NCBI GenBank assembly: GCA_014529385.2
Contig: CM043954.1
Coordinates: forward strand, 90,733,747-90,797,746
Length of the DNA stretch: 64,000 nucleotides
Reading direction: 5' to 3'
From: Adiantum capillus-veneris
Taxonomy: Eukaryota > Streptophyta > Polypodiopsida > Polypodiales > Pteridaceae
Below are positions 10,993 through 19,440 of this stretch, in pieces. The notes below the pieces were generated by a model, which ran no database searches, had not been told where the DNA came from, and saw nothing but the letters and a program-made list of their open reading frames with translations. The position numbers and the translations under genes were made by a program. Every line of letters starts with the position of its first letter. The first letter of the stretch is position 1.

Positions 10993-11535
10993 TAAATCAT
11001 GTAAATGGTGAAGATAAATCTTTGCCCTAATAATTTTCTTTGAGGATATGAGAGCTCTAGAAGACTAAAGAAGACACAACAATGCCAATGTGACTATCTA
11101 GTTTTGTATGCATATGGCAAGTGCACTTTAAGCAGGTTGTACTAGATAAAGTGTTGTGCTTGTTAATTACCTATATTAGATGGACGTGGTAGTCACACAT
11201 CTAATGAGCTCATAGACAAGGAATGATCATGGGGCATGGGTGGGGTACAAATAAAGCAATGTCACATTTATCTCACACCTCATAGCATCTATAATGATTT
11301 GTAGTTTCCACCTTTAACCCATTTAAGCACGCTTCAAGAAGGAGAACAAGATTGATTGTAGAAGCATGATCGAGAAATATTTAGGATGAATAGTTTAGAA
11401 TATATCGGAGTAGGTATTTTATTTTATGTTTGTACTTTGAGTTGTTATTGTATATGCTACACACACACACACACACACACATTTGTATAAGTAAAGAGTT
11501 CATTGATTATTGCAAATGTCCTTTCTCACTGTGGC

Positions 11536-11779
11536 CGTGTTTACTTGACCGATAGCGATAGCTATGAGCATCCTCACTATGATCGAGAAGTTGACAACAT
11601 TGCTACGTACCAATGCTGATGTTTTTGAAGTAAACAAGACATACTCAAGGAGTCAAAGCCTTTCAATGTTGGGACACAACTATATAGCATAGACAATTCT
11701 AGAAATCCCATCCGTTACATGGCCGCGCACAGCGACATGTTCACGGGGTATTTTTGGCTAGCACATCCACTTGCTTAAG
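11536..11779 (+). pseudogene. Decayed middle exon(s), unknown family, probably part of the methyltransferase gene
   Basis: In one frame the sequence reads RVYLTDSDSYEHPHYDREVD and, after two stops, DILKESKPFNVGTQLYSID, then RNPIRYMAAHSDMFTGYF. It is protein-like but not assignable. It ends about 70 bp before the methyltransferase exon. The catalytic (D/N)PPY motif expected upstream of motif I in this enzyme class is not seen here. Confidence 0.35.
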
Positions 11780-11846
11780 GACCAAAAAAATTGTAATATT
11801 TCATCTATGATATATTGTGACACATATTATGTGGATAAACATGCAG

Positions 11847-12243
11847 GTGGATACTTGGCACTTTCACTCAAGTGGGAGATACAATGCTTGATTGCTTTGT
11901 TGGGGTAGGTACTATGGCAAGGGCATGTAAAATGCTCAAATGGAATTGCATTAGCATAGAGACTAAAGAGAGGTTCTTCCAAAAATGCATTGCTCCCATC
12001 ATGAACTACCCTCCTTTGGGGCTACAGTCTCATATTGACGAGGTTTACCACTCTACAACTATGCATTCAAAAACTCATTCCCCACATGTATTTCCCACTA
12101 GAGGTTCTGCAATGAGTCCCACACACTCCACATCCACCATGCCACCCGGTGTTCCATTGGGTCCTACACTCGCATCTCAACACTGCATGGTTGGACATCC
12201 ATTCTTGCCTCCAACAATGGGTGCTCCCCCAATTCCTTTTTAA
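11847..12243 (+). pseudogene. N4/N6 DNA methyltransferase (DNA_methylase, PF01555-type) C-terminal domain, gene remnant
   Basis: The family transfers methyl from S-adenosylmethionine to N4 of cytosine or N6 of adenine in DNA. After a plausible AG acceptor (11846) the frame reads WILGTFTQVGDTMLDCFVGV followed by GTMARACKMLKWNCISIE. This is the AdoMet-binding motif I region; the usual form is FTxxGDxVLDxFxGSGT...A...LxRxxIGIE. The FxGxG loop, the LD pair and the acidic residue of the following strand are kept, but the usual GSG is GVG. A helix (TKERFFQKCIAP) and a Pro/His/Ser-rich tail follow, ending at TAA 12241-12243. This exon is open, but the upstream coding is full of stops. Enzymes of this class are typical of bacteria and phages; relatives sit in some eukaryotic genomes and mobile elements. 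Confidence 0.6.
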
Positions 12244-12374
12244 CATGGATATGGAGGTTTTGTTCCAAGACATAACCTTTTGAAAGAGATTATATTCTAC
12301 TCAGATATTTGTGCAACTCCTTGTTATTGTTTAATATACCAATATTGGTTGAATGAAATAAGACAATCATTATA

Positions 12375-12504
<130 letters not shown>

Positions 12505-12514
12505 GCATAAGAGT

Positions 12515-13106
12515 TGCAATTTTTTTAAAAGCAATGGTGGTGCCCAGGGAATGGGAGAGGAAGAGACATAAAACGAGAGACTCCTCGCTAGTGCCCCAAC
12601 GTCCTATCTCGCAGCGTAGAGAATGGGAGCTAAGACGAATGGAGGCAATGGTGCAGATGGCACTCAATGGGATGGGCTCAAGGATGTAGGGATGGGTTCG
12701 ATTACCGCGTCCAGAGAAGAAGAGAGATTTTAGTTTGGGGTGTGTGGTGTAATGGCTGAAGCGAGAACCTCCGGATTTCTCCCAAGTCGTGATACATTGG
12801 CGTTGTAAGAATGCTTCATTAACTTGGGAGTCGATCGACACATCCTTGACCAAGTGACATGCATTCCATCTTCCAAACCATTTATTGATGTCAAGCATCC
12901 ACCCCGAACTTAGTATTTTGCTCTTGCATGTCTTTTGGACCTTTTGACTTGCTTCATATGCAATTCTAGGAAGTGGATACAAAGGGCTACGTTGTGTCTT
13001 AAGCATGTACTCCACAACCCTTTGCATGCCCAAGACCTCAATGGGAAGCGGTCCAGACTCAAGAAGTAAGAGCATGTAGGGTGTTTGTGTCTTGACTTGG
13101 AGAAAG
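12515..13106 (-). pseudogene. LINE reverse transcriptase, C-terminal part
   Basis: Continues the LINE protein on the far side of the copia insertion. The minus frame reads ESGPLPIEVLGMQRVVEYML, RIAYEASQKVQKTCKSK, EKSGGSRFSHYTTH and ICTIASIRLSSHSLRCEIGR followed by WGTSEESLVLC. The terminal IRLSSHxLRxExGRW block is typical of the C-terminus of plant jockey-like RT proteins (the region before a CxxC motif). The frame then passes into the (CA)n array. Confidence 0.7.
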
Positions 13107-13301
13107 TGTTGGGGTATAGGCGTCTGTGCCTTGCCCGACCGCCCAGAGTCTGGGCGCCCACTGACTTGTATACCTTATACATAGCATAAGTGTATAGGGG
13201 GCTGCTCACTCTTTTGAGTCTCCCCACCCACATCGTGTGTGTGTGTGTGTGTCTCCTTCTCTCTCTCACTCTCCGTCTGTGGTGCTCCCCGATCCCCTTC
13301 A
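13107..13301 (+). repeat. 5' LTR of the copia element
   Basis: Begins TGTTGGGGTATAGGCGTCTG and ends CCCCGATCCCCTTCA. A (TG)n(CT)n tract lies near 13236-13268. The region ATACCTTATACATAGCA (about 13169) may hold the promoter. The GAAAG target duplication precedes it. Confidence 0.92.
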
Positions 13302-13303
13302 AT

Positions 13304-13315
13304 TGGTATCAGAGC
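13304..13315 (+). other. Primer-binding site, initiator Met-tRNA
   Basis: TGGTATCAGAGC begins two bases after the 5' LTR end (spacer AT). This is the standard plant copia primer site. Confidence 0.9.
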
Positions 13316-14585
13316 TATGGTGACCGCGGAGAGCACGACGGCTTTGAGAGCTTCGAGGTGATAGCTCGCTCGCTCTCGACGGTAGAGAGATTAAGAAAGC
13401 TTGGAAGGTTTGTGAGAATGCAATGGGAGCTTGTGAGCTCAGTTGAGAGTGATGTATGCTCTTGTGGAAGCTCAGAAAGGAGTGTGGAAGATTGTGTGTA
13501 AGTGAAGGTGCTGCCCTAAAACTGTGTGCACAGCAGCACTGTTTTCAGATTCGTTTTTCTCCTTGTAGAATGCAGATCAGAGAATTCTGTTTGCATTGCC
13601 CATTTGTTTCGACGTGGTCTACAACTTTGCAGAAGAAACTTTTTGCAAATTCCTCACCGTTTTGCTGATATTCAGCTCAGACTGACTGTATACAGAAAAT
13701 TCCAGATTTTCTGTTGTCGCATTGTGTGCGAGTTTGATGCACTTTTGGAAGCACGCGAGATGCTTGAAATTGAGTGCATAAATTCTGAGCTGAAGATGCA
13801 ATTGCAGCTTGTGTTAAGCTTGTGGTTTGAGGGTTTTTGGTAGACTTGGGCAACGAAGTACGGAGGCGTTTACACACCATCGTGGCGGTCTCTTGAGAGA
13901 CACAGTTTTTTGGAGCACACAGGTGGAGCTTCTTTCACTGGTTTTCACAGGATACTTTGGCAGTGATTTTGTGCTTGGATTCATGGTCTTTGCGGATGGT
14001 TTGCATATGGTTATGGCGCATGGTTGATGCCCATTATACATGCATTTTGACGAGCACTTTCAAGTGCCGGTGAGCTCTCTTGAGAGCATTGTTTTCGCAT
14101 TGATCAAGTTTCCGGATTGCAAATCTTTTGGCGTTTGCTTATGCGCGGTCACTCCGTTGATGTATGTTGAGTGTAGTTTGATGCGCATTGATTGCTCATT
14201 GTATTGAGCTTGCAGGACAATGGTTATTTTGTGTTGATAGCCATTGTGCGTTGAAACTCTGGCGAAATTTTCCCAGGAGTTTTATGCGTATCATTTATGC
14301 GATCTAGGTAGAGATTGCAGGTTGCACTCAGCATTTGCGTGCGGTGTTCTCTGCAGGTGGTAGATTTGTGCGTGTGTATGCATCGATACCGCACAGTGTG
14401 GGCTTGGTGATTAGCTCACAGATTGCAGTGTGATACTAGAGCATGCAAGGCTTGTATTGACATTGCGGGAGCTCTATTTTGGAGTGTCTCACAGGTTTTA
14501 CATTGTGTTTCTGGCCATATTGGTAGACAGTTTCCTGGTGTTGTTGGTGAGGTCGTTTTACTTTCTAGTTTGCTACATTGTGCTC
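13316..14585 (+). other. Untranslated leader of the copia element
   Basis: About 1.27 kb between primer site and gag start. Overlapping short ORFs occur in several frames without any recognisable product. The sequence is T/G-rich, with repeated words such as GTGTGCG and GCATTGATTG. Confidence 0.6.
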
Positions 14586-15680
14586 ATGGCAGAGACAGGT
14601 GATCGATCAGATTGTGACCTCTCACAGATGTGCGTGTTTGATGGGTCAGACTTTGCGGCATGGAGAGATTGTATGCTTGATGCACTGACACAGCGAGGGT
14701 TGCATCGACCATTGAGTGGTGATGCAGGTAGACCTTCAAACATGTCTCACGATCAGTGGCAGGAGCTAGAGGAGATGGCACTATCTACACTCTCTTTGCA
14801 CCTTGCGGAATCTGTATATGCTCTTGTCATGTATGAGACTACTGCGAGAGCACTTTGGCGCAGATTACATGATATGTATGATAGGTCTGAGTCATCACGG
14901 ACTCGTGTGAGACATGTACATTCACAAGCACGCCGACAGGTGACATGTTGGTATTGTGGACATAGAGGGCACATTAGGCGTCGATGTTTCAGGCGTTTGA
15001 GACAACGGAGGCGACAGATGTGTGATGCAGATTTGGGCATGACAGATGCTAGTGAGATCAGTACGGTGGTTACTGAGTATGCTTGTGACGGTGATGTCAC
15101 ATTTACATCTAGCTTGTCTTCAGACGATCTTATGTCTATGGATTGCACATTGTCTTCACATTGGTTACTAGATTCAGATGCTACTTTCCATGTCACGTCG
15201 CATCGTGAGTGGTTTAGCACGTTTTCTAGTGGGAGACTTGGTTGTGTGCACATGGCTGATGGTGTTGTGTATGACATTGAGGGTGTAGGAGACGTATGTT
15301 TGTCCTTGCCCAGTGGTATGAGATTTACCCTGCATCATGTGCATCATGTGCCACATCTGAGACGGGATTTGATCTCAGTCAGACAGTTACGGGATAGTGG
15401 ATGTCAGATTTCGCTACGAGAGCGAGATTTTGTGATGCATTTGGGTTTGCTAGTGATTGCGAGAGGTGCTAGGAGTGGTACAGGTTACCCATTGCATGTG
15501 GATCACGGGAGAGACGGTGTTGTCTCTGTGATCATGCAGCCAGGTAGAGAGCGAGAGAGCAGGCGAGTCTCTTTTGCTCATGGGTTGCAGGGTGCTTTGC
15601 ATGGAGTGCAGAGTAGTGAGCTCGTTGTGCACACAGTTGGGGCACGACTTGAGCAGTCACATAGAGAGGTGACAGAGTGA
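14586..15680 (+). CDS. Truncated copia Gag-protease polyprotein (364 aa)
   Basis: The frame is open 52 codons further upstream, but MAETGDRSDCDLSQMCVFDG at 14586 is the natural Gag start, because FDGSDFAAWRDCMLDAL is the copia Gag N-terminal motif. The central UBN2 part (ALWRRLHDMYD) is shortened. A CX2CX4HX4C zinc knuckle (CWYCGHRGHIRRRC, about residues 122-135) follows. Then come the protease region HWLLDSDATFHVTSHREWFS and the GAG-pre-integrase segment GYPLHVDHGRDGVVSVI. The protease active site has DSD where DSG is expected, so it is probably inactive. The protein stops before integrase. It could supply RNA binding or particle assembly, but not polyprotein cleavage or integration. Confidence 0.85.
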   Translation: MAETGDRSDCDLSQMCVFDGSDFAAWRDCMLDALTQRGLHRPLSGDAGRPSNMSHDQWQELEEMALSTLSLHLAESVYALVMYETTARALWRRLHDMYDRSESSRTRVRHVHSQARRQVTCWYCGHRGHIRRRCFRRLRQRRRQMCDADLGMTDASEISTVVTEYACDGDVTFTSSLSSDDLMSMDCTLSSHWLLDSDATFHVTSHREWFSTFSSGRLGCVHMADGVVYDIEGVGDVCLSLPSGMRFTLHHVHHVPHLRRDLISVRQLRDSGCQISLRERDFVMHLGLLVIARGARSGTGYPLHVDHGRDGVVSVIMQPGRERESRRVSFAHGLQGALHGVQSSELVVHTVGARLEQSHREVTE

Positions 15681-15797
15681 GACATGCATGCTTTGCTAGT
15701 GACTGAGCAAAGCAGAGAGTCAGTTGTGCAAGATACTTCTATGCAGGATAGATAGGTAGAGCGGTCTTGCTCTAGTGAGTCACGATAGGAGGACGTT

Positions 15798-16403
15798 GTG
15801 CAAGAGTCTATGCATAAGGAGTTAGAGCATGAGAGCTCTAGTGAGTCACAACAGATTGAGTGGTCATGTTTGCAGTGGATGATTGCAGAGGAGGCTGAGA
15901 TGTCAGCGATTATGCAATCATTCCTTTCTATGCTCGACAGTGAGCATGGGGATATAGTTGTGCAGGATATGTCTTCCAGCAGACACCTAGAGCAGCTGGT
16001 TTGCTCTGAGGTTGCACGACAGGTTGATGCGTCTTTTGTGGACAGTCAGGAGATGCATGTGGCTGACACGCCTTGTCAGTCAGAGATGCCTATTGCCAGG
16101 GATATATATGTTGATGCATGCTCCGTAGAGCTAGCAGGGCCCGCTAGCATTGCATCGGCATTTGGTGGTCTCATGTATGAGATGCTGATCTTGAGACCGG
16201 ATATCGCAGTTGTAGTGGGAGCATTTGCAGTTGGGGTTGTCAATCGTTTGTTGACTGATGATGGCATAGTGCACGAGGGAGATATGCAGGTATTGCGTAC
16301 ATACTTGCAGTACGTGTGCGATACGTCTGGTGGTGTATGGACTTACACGGGAGCAGGACAGCCGGATGCACACGATCATAGCCAGCCAGTGGGCATCAGT
16401 TGA
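15798..16403 (+). CDS. Copia pol remnant: RT/RNase H junction fragment within a 201-codon ORF
   Basis: Residues about 122-185 read FGGLMYEMLILRPDIAVVVG, then NRLLTDDGIVHE and VLRTYLQYV. They match the copia RNase H entry signature GxLMYxMxxxRPDIAYAVGxxSR...HWxAxxRxLRYL. The first 110 residues are Glu/Ser/Gln-rich and unassignable. Integrase and RT catalytic motifs are absent between gag-protease and this piece. An older copy at 18.5-18.7 kb (minus) keeps the same fragment, so it belongs to the family's standard structure. Confidence 0.65.
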   Translation: MQESMHKELEHESSSESQQIEWSCLQWMIAEEAEMSAIMQSFLSMLDSEHGDIVVQDMSSSRHLEQLVCSEVARQVDASFVDSQEMHVADTPCQSEMPIARDIYVDACSVELAGPASIASAFGGLMYEMLILRPDIAVVVGAFAVGVVNRLLTDDGIVHEGDMQVLRTYLQYVCDTSGGVWTYTGAGQPDAHDHSQPVGIS

Positions 16404-16471
16404 GAGCGGTTTTCTCTCGCCTTTTGTAGTCTTTTGACTAGGTTCCCTTGCTTAAAGGCACATTCGCCTTT

Positions 16472-16482
16472 AAGTGGGAGGT
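16472..16482 (+). other. Polypurine tract of the copia element
   Basis: AAGTGGGAGGT directly before the 3' LTR; this is the plus-strand primer site of copia elements. Confidence 0.8.
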
Positions 16483-16671
16483 TGTTGGGGTATAGGCGTC
16501 TGTGCCTTGCCCGACCGCCCAGAGTCTGGGCGCCCACTGACTTGTATACCTTATACATAGCATAAGTGTATAGGGGGCTGCTCACTCTTTTGAGTCTCCC
16601 CACCCACATCGTGTGTGTGTGTCACCTTCTCTCTCTCACTCTCCGTCTGTGGTGCTCCCCGATCCCCTTCA
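16483..16671 (+). repeat. 3' LTR of the copia element
   Basis: Begins TGTTGGGGTATAGGCGTCTG and ends CCCCGATCCCCTTCA. It is identical to the 5' LTR except for a shorter TG tract and a substitution next to it. It is followed by the target duplication GAAAG. Confidence 0.92.
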
Positions 16672-17932
16672 GAAAGTTGGTGAGAAAACGCTTTTGGACA
16701 TTCTCAAACTCTTTCCAAGTAGACTTTCCGATGCTACCACCCCACACCTCCACTCCATAAAGAAGCACAGGTGTCAGCAATGTGTCAAAGAGGTACTTTT
16801 TGAGAGCCCAACACTTGATCTCTCCAGCATTGCACATATTCTCAAATGCATAATAAGCCCTCTTTCCGGCTTCCAAGCGACGCATTGCGCAATCCTTCCA
16901 TCTATGATTGGATGGAACCTCAAGGCCAAGGTACTTGAAGCTATTTACCACTTCAAGTTGCTCATTGCTGTATACAATGCATGGATTTTCATCATTGAGG
17001 GTCTTTACAAGCATAACCTTGGTTTTAGATCCATTCAGGATCAGCCCGCTATGTAGGCAAAAGCGTTCCAAGACACTCATAAGCTTTTGTGCATCTTCTA
17101 AGGTATGTGCCAAGATCACTACATCATCGGCATAAAGCAAAAGCATGATCACCGCATTTCCAATCTTAACCTCTTCTATGCCTTCTTGTTGCATAAAATC
17201 AAGAACCATGCATTCCAATTCATCAATGAGTAGCCCAAAGAGGGTTGGGGAAAGTGGGCATCCTTGTTTGACACCAATGGTGCTTGAAAAAAATTCTGAA
17301 ATTCCATCTCCCATACGTAGTCGACATAGCACTTTTTGGTAGATGCGAAAGACTGCATGCATAAATTCTCTCGGCACTTGAAGGCTTTGCATACGTCTCC
17401 AAAGATTTCCTCACGGTACCATGTCAAAAACTTTCTTGAAATCCACAAAGCAACAATACAACTTTTTTCCTTTCAATCGAGACGCTTCCATAAGAACTTG
17501 AAGAGTGACAAGGTGATCAATAGTGCTATGATGCTTTCGAAAACCTTCTCGGCCTAGCGCACGTTTGTCGTTATTTTCAACCCATTCACTTATCTTCATC
17601 TCCATGATACATCCAAATAACTTTGCCATCAAAGAACCAACCATTATAGTGTGATAGTTGTTCACATTGTTTACATCTCCTCCTTTGTGCAAAGGTTTGA
17701 TCCAATTTTCACTTCAATCATGAGGCATGCCATGCTGAAGTGCAAGGTTAAATCACATATCCAATATCGTGTTTTCTTGCTTGTCCATTTAATCATTTCA
17801 GCCTTGACACCTTGAAGGTCCCCTGCCTTGCGGGTAGCAAGTTTCTCAGGCGTGCAACATACATATTCAATGGTAAAGAAAGGAGGCATAAATGGAAGGG
17901 AGCTACAACACTCCATCTTATTAACATTGCGT
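16672..17932 (-). pseudogene. LINE reverse transcriptase, N-terminal and catalytic part
   Basis: This would be the RNA-directed DNA polymerase of a jockey/LINE-type element. From 17692 downwards one frame gives HKGGDVNNVNNYHTIMVGSL, LYCCFVDFKKVFDMVP, then a TGA (CGA to TGA, near 17413). It continues to IGVKQGCPLSPTLFGLLIDE, the catalytic box LLLYADDVVILA, SKTKVM, and FKYLGLEV followed by the thumb region ending KRFLTNFL. FxDFxKAFD, GxxQGxPLSPxLF and YADD are the hallmark LINE RT motifs, in order. Upstream, about 17700-17870 reads KAGDLQGVKAEMIKWTSKK in another frame, so there is one frameshift near 17700. The open part is about 250 codons. Confidence 0.8.
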
Positions 17933-17937
17933 TGCTC

Positions 17938-17988
<51 letters not shown>

Positions 17989-18322
17989 CATTGTGCGGGC
18001 GTGGGGAGAGAGAGGGAATCGAATTTGAATTTTTGAAGAGCGTCGTTTTGGAACTTGGATTCTCACTTACTCTACTCACTATCCAACCGTCCCAAGGATT
18101 TGTGAGTGTGCGTGTGCGTGGATGCATGCGTGCATGGTGCTGTGTGGTGCGTGCGTGGAAGGGGAGAGCACGAGATGGTGTGGGTGGAGCAACCTATGGG
18201 TAGTGTAAGTGAGGAGCTCCTTATTCTTCATATAGAAAGAATAAGGGTATGTACACATGATGGGTGGATAGCTGGACACCGAATGTCAAGCCCTAAGCAA
18301 AGGTGCAACCTTTACCCCAACA
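17933..18322 (-). repeat. LTR of the older copia copy
   Basis: On the minus strand it starts TGTTGGGGTAAAGGTTGCAC at 18322 and is preceded by the polypurine tract AAGTGGGAGTT. A (CT)n array (17941-17988) sits near its end, like the CTCTCTCTC tract of the young LTR. LINE coding sequence begins just below, so 17933 (ending TATGAGCA) is the likely but unproven end. Confidence 0.6.
17941..17988. repeat. (GA)n microsatellite
   Basis: About 48 bp of uninterrupted GA inside the older copia LTR. Confidence 0.95.
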
Positions 18323-18333
18323 AACTCCCACTT
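18323..18333 (-). other. Polypurine tract of the older copia copy
   Basis: The minus strand reads AAGTGGGAGTT directly before the LTR start at 18322, one base different from the young element (AAGTGGGAGGT). Confidence 0.65.
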
Positions 18334-18539
18334 AAAGGCGATGCATCGATAAGTGAGGCCTACTAGCTAAACTACTAATATGTACAAGAAAATAGTTGAG
18401 AGACTCTCTCAACCTATACCCACTGGCTCACTGTGTCGATCTACACACACTTGTATAGGCTCTAGTGGTAGACAAGCGTGTATACCCACACTAGAGCCTG
18501 CATGTAAATCTCATAGACTACTTTGTATGTTCTACAAAA

Positions 18540-18710
18540 CTCCACTATGCATCATGCTATCGTCAGCCATCGCACGACTGACAACCCTTGTTGAAAATGC
18601 TCCCATTGCAGCTGCTAGGTCGGGCCTCAAACACTAGTAAGTCAAACATGAGACGCCCAAACACTGACAAAATTTGCACAAACCTAGCTGTACTCACCTC
18701 CCCTGTGCTA
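18540..18710 (-). pseudogene. Copia RNase H-region remnant (older copy)
   Basis: Minus-strand pieces FGRLMFDLLVFE and, after a one-base shift, RPDLAAAMGAF plus VVSRAMADDSMMH align with the young copy's FGGLMYEMLIL, RPDIAVVVGAF and VVNRLLTDDGIVH. Frameshift and stops show decay. Confidence 0.65.
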
Positions 18711-18932
18711 TTTGCAATCACTGCATCATCAGACTACCCATTGCATATGGATGTGTCAACACTGCCATTGGATAGCTACGTCCCTCTCACCCATAGGCGG
18801 AACTATGCGTCCTGGTACCAACTCATGAGCCTCTAACATGAGCATATCAAAGAGCTCCATGTCTATCATCTTTGTCTGTGTCTCTAGGGAACATACCTTG
18901 TCTAATTCTGCCTGCACAAACTTTGACAATAG

Positions 18933-19440
18933 CTAATGTGTCCCACTAGAGCACTGTCGCTCTACCTCTATCTCTACAGAGTCTAGTGGCACATCCTGCA
19001 CAACTGAATGCTCTCTCTCATGAGCATGGTGGAGCTCACCTGCAAAAGAGACACGTCTCATCTCTCGCTCAAAGCCTGCCAGCAACAAAACCCAGACTAT
19101 GCCGTCTCGCACGTCAGACACATGCATAGGATATACCAGGTTGTTGTGGGCTCCTTTGGCAATCACTAATGAACCACAATGTATCTAGAAAGACTTCTCT
19201 CTAACAAGTGTCTGCCAACCAAAATCTGCAAACTGTCTCACTGGGATCAAGCTCTATCTCAGCTAAGGAACATAGCGCACATATGTCATAGCGTGTATGA
19301 GGCACCACTGGGTAATGACAAACAAATGTCTCCTACACCCTTTATGTCAAACGCCAAATCATCGGCAAAGTGCACACAGACAAAACTCCCACTAGACTCA
19401 AAGATGCTAAACTAGTCATGATGCGGTGTGACGTTGTCGT
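18933..19440 (-). pseudogene. Copia protease C-part and Gag-pre-integrase remnant (older copy)
   Basis: The minus frame at 18933-19166 reads VYPMHVSDVRDGIVWVLLLA and REMRRVSFAGELHHA, matching GYPLHVDHGRDGVVSVIMQP and ESRRVSFAHGLQGAL of the young copy. Continuing to 19440, the DNA aligns with the stretch that encodes the young copy's HHVPHLRRDLISVRQL and GVGDVCLSLPSG, with frameshifts. It ends at the edge of the unknown insertion. Confidence 0.7.

Larger units (their letters stand above)
13107..16671 (+). mobile_element. Non-autonomous Ty1/copia retrotransposon, both LTRs and target duplication intact
   Basis: LTRs of 195 and 189 bp (TGTTGGGG...CTTCA) differ by only a few bases, mainly TG-repeat number. 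They flank a Met-tRNA primer-binding site, a gag-protease ORF, an RNase H-region remnant and a polypurine tract. The 5-bp target duplication GAAAG (13102-13106, 16672-16676) is perfect and restores the LINE reading frame. Integrase and most of the reverse transcriptase are missing, so it must have moved in trans. The near-identical LTRs indicate a fairly recent insertion. Confidence 0.9.
12515..17932 (-). mobile_element. Non-LTR retrotransposon (LINE), 5'-truncated, split by a copia insertion
   Basis: Minus-strand LINE coding sequence runs from about 17932 down to 16672, is interrupted by the copia element 13107-16671, and resumes from 13106 down to about 12515. The two halves join at the duplicated target GAAAG (13102-13106 and 16672-16676). 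No endonuclease domain is visible; the 5' end stops at the LTR of another element at 17933. The 3' end runs into a (CA)n array. No poly(A) tail or own target duplication was found. Confidence 0.8.

Noticed and set aside
15798-16403. Novel accessory gene in the copia element
   Set aside because: LMYxMxxxRPDIA and the following block identify its second half as a copia RT/RNase H remnant, so it is a deletion product and not a new gene.
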